Below are positions 49,977 through 54,471 of a stretch of 54,471 nucleotides of DNA, one piece after another; position 1 is the first letter of the stretch; each line of letters begins with the position of its first letter. The notes beneath the pieces were generated by a model. That model worked only from the letters and a program-made list of their open reading frames with translations, made no database searches and was not told the origin of the DNA. Location of the stretch: contig NZ_JACJSG010000051.1 of assembly GCF_014697625.1 (NCBI RefSeq), positions 1 through 54,471 on the forward strand, read 5' to 3'. Position numbers and translations under genes: made by a program. The stretch is from Anabaena azotica FACHB-119 (GTDB lineage Bacteria > Cyanobacteriota > Cyanobacteriia > Cyanobacteriales > Nostocaceae).

Positions 49977-50113
49977 TAGGGACTGGGTATGGGGTTAAAT
50001 TTCTTTAGCGATCAGCTACCCTGGAAGGAAGGCGATCGCCGGATAGATACACAAACTACACAAAAAGTCAAGATACCAAGCAATTTTCCCGCCTGTTACC
50101 TGTTACCTGTTAC

Positions 50114-50356
50114 CTATCTTTTGACATACTCAAATAACGAAACCAACTGCTTGTGACGCTTGTGTCCTTTTAACCATTGTTGACAAGCTTCCTTCACAAG
50201 TCGTTGCTCTTCTTCTGTCAACTCTTCCTCTGACTGTCCAGAGGCTAAAATCTTCGCCACTTTTGCAGCTTTTTCAAACTTCACACCGTACTTGACCAAC
50301 TGAGTGTGAAATAATCTCTCCTTTTCTTGCTGTGATATGAAAAAGTTACCTTTCAT
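50114..50356 (-). CDS. Small conserved-type hypothetical protein
   Basis: 80 residues, highly charged and helical (SQQEKERLFHTQLVKYGVKF, then SGQSEEELTEEEQRLVKEAC, then QWLKGHKRHKQLVSLFEYVK). No known domain is recognised. It lies between the phosphoesterase and the UPF0182 gene, 165 bp from the latter's stop. The same-strand upstream gene order suggests a separate promoter. The regular heptad-like pattern argues for a real protein. Confidence 0.65.
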   Translation of the reverse strand: MKGNFFISQQEKERLFHTQLVKYGVKFEKAAKVAKILASGQSEEELTEEEQRLVKEACQQWLKGHKRHKQLVSLFEYVKR

Positions 50357-50521
50357 GAGCAGTAGGATTCTAAAGAATTTATTTTGTAATATTTAGCTAT
50401 CAAATCTACTTATCACTATTATTTTGCCCGATGTTAAGTTTCTTTAACTTCCATCAAAAGATATATGAGTAGATATGCTTAAGATTTTCTTTAGAATTGA
50501 GGGAATCTCGCATTCTCCTGT

Positions 50522-53521
50522 TTATCCCGGTGGTATACCTTCCTCAAAAGGACGAATAATTGGTGGTTCTGGTGTGAGTTCTGGTTGAAAGATACCCTGT
50601 AAAGCTTGTTCTAAAGTCTGCGCCATGATAATGCGGTTTTCGTAAGCGACAACTACCCGCACTAATGTTGGTAAGCTGTTTTGTGTTGCTTCTAAATAAA
50701 TTGGCTCAACGTATAATAGAGATTGTTCGATCGGAATTACTAACAAATTCCCTTGAATTGCTCTCGAACCCTGACGATTCCATAAGGAAATTTGCTGAGA
50801 TATTACGGGGTCTTGATTAATGCGTGCTTCGATTTGCTCTGTCCCATATACAAGGCGTTCTTTAGGGAAGTTATACAGTAACAACTTACCGTAGTTCTCA
50901 CCATCCGATCGCGCCGCTAACCAAGCAATTAAATTAGTCCGTTGTTTGGGTGTGTAGGGTAACAATAACAGAAATTCTTCAAAGGGAACTTGAGGTAAGC
51001 TGGTAATCAAATAATAAGGTTCTACTGGACGGGGTTTATCACCGTAAATTTCATTGGGAATTTGCCATTGGTCTTCTCTGTTGTAAAATACTTGGGTGTC
51101 GGTCATGTGGTAAGTCATCAACCGCTCAGATTGAATTGAGAAGTAATCTAGGGGATAGCGGATATGACTGCGGAGAGTGGTTGGCATATCACTCAGTTTT
51201 TGCAACATCCCAGGAAATATTTTTGACCAAGTAGCAATGATAGGGTCTGTGGCATCAGCTATGTAAAATTTTACGCTACCGTTATAAGCATCAATAACTA
51301 CTTTGACGGAGTTACGAATGTAATTGATACCCTGACTATTGGGGTCTGAGTAGGGATAGCGATCGCTAGTAGTATAACCATCAATAATCCAATACAAGTA
51401 ATTATTTCTACCGGGAAAAGCAGGACTACCTTCAGCCGCCACTAAATAGGGGTCACTATCAAATTTGATAAAAGGTGCGATCGCCCGAATCCTATTTTTG
51501 ACATTGCGGCGAAATAATACCTTTGTTTCTGGTAAAAAGTCCCTTGTAAATAACATTTGCCAATCTTTCAGATACATGGCAAATAGTCCCCTGCGCCAAC
51601 CATTACCAATAGTTACACCACCCAAACCATCATAGGTGTTGTAAGCGTTATCACTACCACTAGGATAGTCCAACTCTCTTACATTTGTACCAGTCATTAC
51701 GTAAGTATTGGTAATTTCACCGTAGTAAATGCGCGGTTGTCCGATGGGAACGCTGTCACGAATTGGTTCATTAGCAGTAGTCAACGCACCTTGATTATTT
51801 CCCCCAATATCTTTCACAAAGTATTCTGGGAGTCCACCTGTCCCAACCACATTTACCGGACTCATGGTAAAGCCGTAGCCGTGGGTATAAATTAAATGAC
51901 GGTTTATCCAGGTTTGCGCCTGTTGTGGCACTGCACTGTAATCTAGTTCTCTAGCAGCAATTAATACCTGTCGCCGTTCTGTAGATTCACTATTGGCTGT
52001 GTTGGTTGTTTGTGGGGGTTGTGCTGGTCTATTTGCTGATATTTCTGTTTCTAAGGTGTAGCGGTCAATATCTGCATCAGGGAAGCGATAGTAAGGGCGA
52101 AATTGTTGCAGTTGACGGTTAGTTTCTAACAGTGGTCGTTGATCCCACAGTCGAATATTGCGAATTGTTAAATCATTGGTTTTGAGATCAGCCGTAGTCA
52201 AATTGCCTTGGGGATTAAATGTGATGGAATCAATTGTTTCTATACCAAACGCTTGTCTAGTTGAGGCAATTGTACGCTGAATGTATGGTTGTTCTCGTTG
52301 TAATTCATTGGGCTGAACAATCAAATATTGGACTATAGTAGGTAAGATATAACCTGCTGCGGCTATAAGAAATAAATAAATACCCAAGCCGTAAAATATA
52401 AATCGACGAGACTGAGACTTAGACCGCCAAAAAATCGTCCGCCACAACAGGTAGAGTGCGATCGCTAATCCCACAACACACAAAGCGTTATAAGCTGGTA
52501 ACTGTACATTCACATCAGTATAACTAGCGCCATAACTCACCCCACGGGCAGAATAAACCAACTCATAACGACTCAACCAATAACTAAAAGCCACCATCAA
52601 CATTAACAAGCCACCCATACCGGAGAGATGGCGTTGCTGTGGGGATGAAAAACCGGGGAAAATTCCTTGACTGAGACTATCGGCGGAGAGGAGATAAGTC
52701 AGAGTCACGGCGATAAAGCCATATAAGCACATCCCCATCAACCACAGTTCTAACAGTTCCCACAATGGCAGGGAAAATATGTAAAAACTGATATCTTGAT
52801 GAAATAAAGGGTCAGTGTTGTTGAAGGAAGTGGGGAAAAAATACTGTAAAACCTTAGTCCAGTTGTAAAACAGAATTGTCCCGAATACCACACTCAGGCT
52901 CAGGGCGATCGCACCCAGGGCAAACTGTGAGTAAATAAGAATAGCGATCGCTACACCTACAATTAAGCCTACAGATAAAACTTGAGCAGTTAACTGTCTA
53001 CCCAATTCCCAGATAGTTTCTAAGCGAAATGGGGTAATTATAGGTATATTGTTGTTAAATGCTGGATACCAGTAGGAAACAGCTATTTTTCCATAGTGAA
53101 CCAGAATTAAACCTGCTAATAAACTTAAGCTTAAAGCCAGAGGTAGCAGCCACCGAAACCTGAAAGGTCGCATTCGCCCATCAGATACCTTAGCTGTATT
53201 CAACTGAGAATATGGAGGACTGAGATAGTTTTTTAGTCCCACAGTCAAAACAGCTTCTTCTTCCCTAACTTCCGCAATTTTCAAAGACTGGGGATACTTC
53301 AGCCGTTGCGCCAAAGCCAAATTTCCCAAAAGATAAACAGCACTCACACCCACAGCCAGTACCCACAAAGCCCCACGACTCACCAACCGCAGGAGAAACA
53401 CTTGCAGATAGCCGACTTCTTGAAACCAAAGAATTTCCGCACCCAAGCGCGAACCCAGATCCAAGAATAGCCAAAGACCTACAAAGACTATTAAGAGTCG
53501 AAAGCACCATTTCCAAAACAT
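50522..53521 (-). CDS. UPF0182 family integral membrane protein
   Basis: 999 residues from the Met at 53521 (MFWKWCFRLLIVF); the 13 codons upstream read SPQSPVPS-type repeat translation. The N-terminal third (about 1-400) has about nine transmembrane helices, and the rest is a large extracytoplasmic domain (about 430-985). Family segments include GSRLGAEILWFQEVGYLQVF, YSARGVSYGASYTDVNVQLP, and the soluble YTHGYGFTMSPVNVVGTGGL then PEYFVKDI. The family is known only by sequence (COG1615); no function is established. The gene stands alone on the minus strand, divergent from the cyclic-nucleotide-binding gene. Confidence 0.94.
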   Translation of the reverse strand: MFWKWCFRLLIVFVGLWLFLDLGSRLGAEILWFQEVGYLQVFLLRLVSRGALWVLAVGVSAVYLLGNLALAQRLKYPQSLKIAEVREEEAVLTVGLKNYLSPPYSQLNTAKVSDGRMRPFRFRWLLPLALSLSLLAGLILVHYGKIAVSYWYPAFNNNIPIITPFRLETIWELGRQLTAQVLSVGLIVGVAIAILIYSQFALGAIALSLSVVFGTILFYNWTKVLQYFFPTSFNNTDPLFHQDISFYIFSLPLWELLELWLMGMCLYGFIAVTLTYLLSADSLSQGIFPGFSSPQQRHLSGMGGLLMLMVAFSYWLSRYELVYSARGVSYGASYTDVNVQLPAYNALCVVGLAIALYLLWRTIFWRSKSQSRRFIFYGLGIYLFLIAAAGYILPTIVQYLIVQPNELQREQPYIQRTIASTRQAFGIETIDSITFNPQGNLTTADLKTNDLTIRNIRLWDQRPLLETNRQLQQFRPYYRFPDADIDRYTLETEISANRPAQPPQTTNTANSESTERRQVLIAARELDYSAVPQQAQTWINRHLIYTHGYGFTMSPVNVVGTGGLPEYFVKDIGGNNQGALTTANEPIRDSVPIGQPRIYYGEITNTYVMTGTNVRELDYPSGSDNAYNTYDGLGGVTIGNGWRRGLFAMYLKDWQMLFTRDFLPETKVLFRRNVKNRIRAIAPFIKFDSDPYLVAAEGSPAFPGRNNYLYWIIDGYTTSDRYPYSDPNSQGINYIRNSVKVVIDAYNGSVKFYIADATDPIIATWSKIFPGMLQKLSDMPTTLRSHIRYPLDYFSIQSERLMTYHMTDTQVFYNREDQWQIPNEIYGDKPRPVEPYYLITSLPQVPFEEFLLLLPYTPKQRTNLIAWLAARSDGENYGKLLLYNFPKERLVYGTEQIEARINQDPVISQQISLWNRQGSRAIQGNLLVIPIEQSLLYVEPIYLEATQNSLPTLVRVVVAYENRIIMAQTLEQALQGIFQPELTPEPPIIRPFEEGIPPG

Positions 53522-53918
<397 letters not shown>

Positions 53919-54362
53919 ATGCTAAGTAGCGTTGACCGTTTATTATTTGTGCGACGAGTCCCGATTTTTAAAGAATTGCGGGATGATTTTATTGTGCGGC
54001 TAACCTCGGTGATGCACGAATTGCACTTTCCCGCCAATCATACAATTTTTAGACAGGGAGAAGAGGGGCGATCGCTATATATAATTGTTTCTGGTAGAGT
54101 CAGAGTGCATATCGGCGATAAACAACTGGCTGAAGTAGACCAGGGCAAATACTTTGGAGAGATGGCAGTATTTGATACACAACCCCGTTCCGCCTCTGTG
54201 ACGACCATAGAACCTTGTGAATTTTTGGAATTAACCCAAGAGCAATTATATGATGCGATTGAAGAGACACCCGAAATCGCCGTAAATATTATTCGCGAAC
54301 TATCTCGCCTAATTCGCCACCTCAACGATAACTTGAATATGACTACATCAAATGCTAGTTGA
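53919..54362 (+). CDS. Cyclic nucleotide-binding domain protein without DNA-binding domain
   Basis: 147 residues, one CNB domain of the Crp/Fnr type (about 15-125): FPANHTIFRQGEEGRSLYII, then VSGRVRVHIGD, and the phosphate-binding cassette FGEMAVFDTQPRSASVTTIE with the Glu and Arg-Ser-Ala that contact cAMP or cGMP. A closing helix follows (EIAVNIIRELSRLIRHLNDN). There is no helix-turn-helix, so it is a stand-alone sensor or has lost one. The TGA stop is built from the first bases of an IS200/IS605-like end (TTGACACTCC), so the original C-terminus may have been longer. Confidence 0.88.
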   Translation: MLSSVDRLLFVRRVPIFKELRDDFIVRLTSVMHELHFPANHTIFRQGEEGRSLYIIVSGRVRVHIGDKQLAEVDQGKYFGEMAVFDTQPRSASVTTIEPCEFLELTQEQLYDAIEETPEIAVNIIRELSRLIRHLNDNLNMTTSNAS

Positions 54363-54471
54363 CACTCCCCGCCCTATAAGTGCGGGGATTCTACATTCAC
54401 AGACCCGCCTTTAGACAGCAGGCTCGCGCCAACCGCCCAAGAGGGCAAATCTCCTGTAGCGTAAGTTCCCG
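54359..54471 (-). mobile_element. IS200/IS605-type right end, continuing past the window
   Basis: The sequence TTGACACTCCCCGC...GCGGGGATTC (hairpin CCCCGC 54367-54372 with GCGGGG 54382-54387) is the reverse complement of a typical right end of a cyanobacterial tnpB element. The following 80 bp (ending CTCCTGTAGCGTAAGTTCCCG) resembles the omega-RNA-encoding stretch next to tnpB. The tnpB gene would lie beyond 54471 on the minus strand and is not seen. Confidence 0.6.

Overview
The window comes from a filamentous, heterocyst-type cyanobacterium of the Nostoc/Anabaena/Trichormus group (inference). The sequence evidence is the very frequent GCGATCGC (HIP1) octamer, abundant heptanucleotide tandem repeats, cyanobacterial gene families (DUF928, DUF1822, CHAT-CHASE2, UPF0182, a solanesyltransferase-type UbiA, NdhK) and a decayed xisH/xisI pair. 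Genes are mostly single or in short operons, separated by intergenic DNA full of small repeats. No rRNA, tRNA or CRISPR array was seen.

Layout. 1-1030: a parvulin-type isomerase gene and a small overlapping ORF. 1400-3870: a Fur-box-like palindrome, a broken small ORF, then dnaK with a clear terminator. 4160-6380: an RNase D-like exonuclease and a TPR protein. 6870-12540: an unknown 468-residue protein, trmB, a site-2 protease with CBS domains, sfsA and a 2OG-Fe dioxygenase. 13040-18810: Uma2, DUF711, a TPR protein, a xisH/xisI remnant, a DUF2267/phosphoribosyltransferase/small-protein operon and a membrane-anchored unknown. 19120-26660: plastoquinone prenyltransferase, exopolyphosphatase, MAPEG, EamA exporter, a peptidoglycan-binding/HEAT protein, DUF2141 and TspO. 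26780-31240: DUF1822, CHAT-CHASE2 and DUF928 genes in one orientation. 31350-33990: an acetyltransferase and two glycosyltransferases of the hormogonium-polysaccharide type. 34590-40710: an unknown, cobU, small proteins, an AraC regulator, dps and a pirin. 40980-43260: a P450 and a stand-alone ndhK paralogue. 44620-47750: a ThDP-dependent decarboxylase next to succinate-semialdehyde dehydrogenase, which together fit the cyanobacterial 2-oxoglutarate-to-succinate bypass of the TCA cycle. 47920-48530: a mazE-like antitoxin with a disrupted mazF toxin. 48860-54360: a secreted phosphoesterase, a small unknown, a UPF0182 membrane protein and a cyclic-nucleotide-binding protein that ends exactly at an IS200/IS605-like end.

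The strongest unusual signal is the small non-autonomous mobile DNA. Two families are present as near-identical pairs with exact 11-bp target duplications: a 157-bp element at 3895 and 35571, and a 153-bp element at 8291 and 17802. The 17802 copy is nested inside another repeat family (12620 and 17734). A 106-bp pair lies at 5145 and 43687, and palindromic or short dispersed repeats fill most remaining gaps. A 57-bp insertion with a 5-bp duplication breaks mazF but leaves the antitoxin stop codon intact. All functional assignments come from reading motifs by eye; no database search was run.
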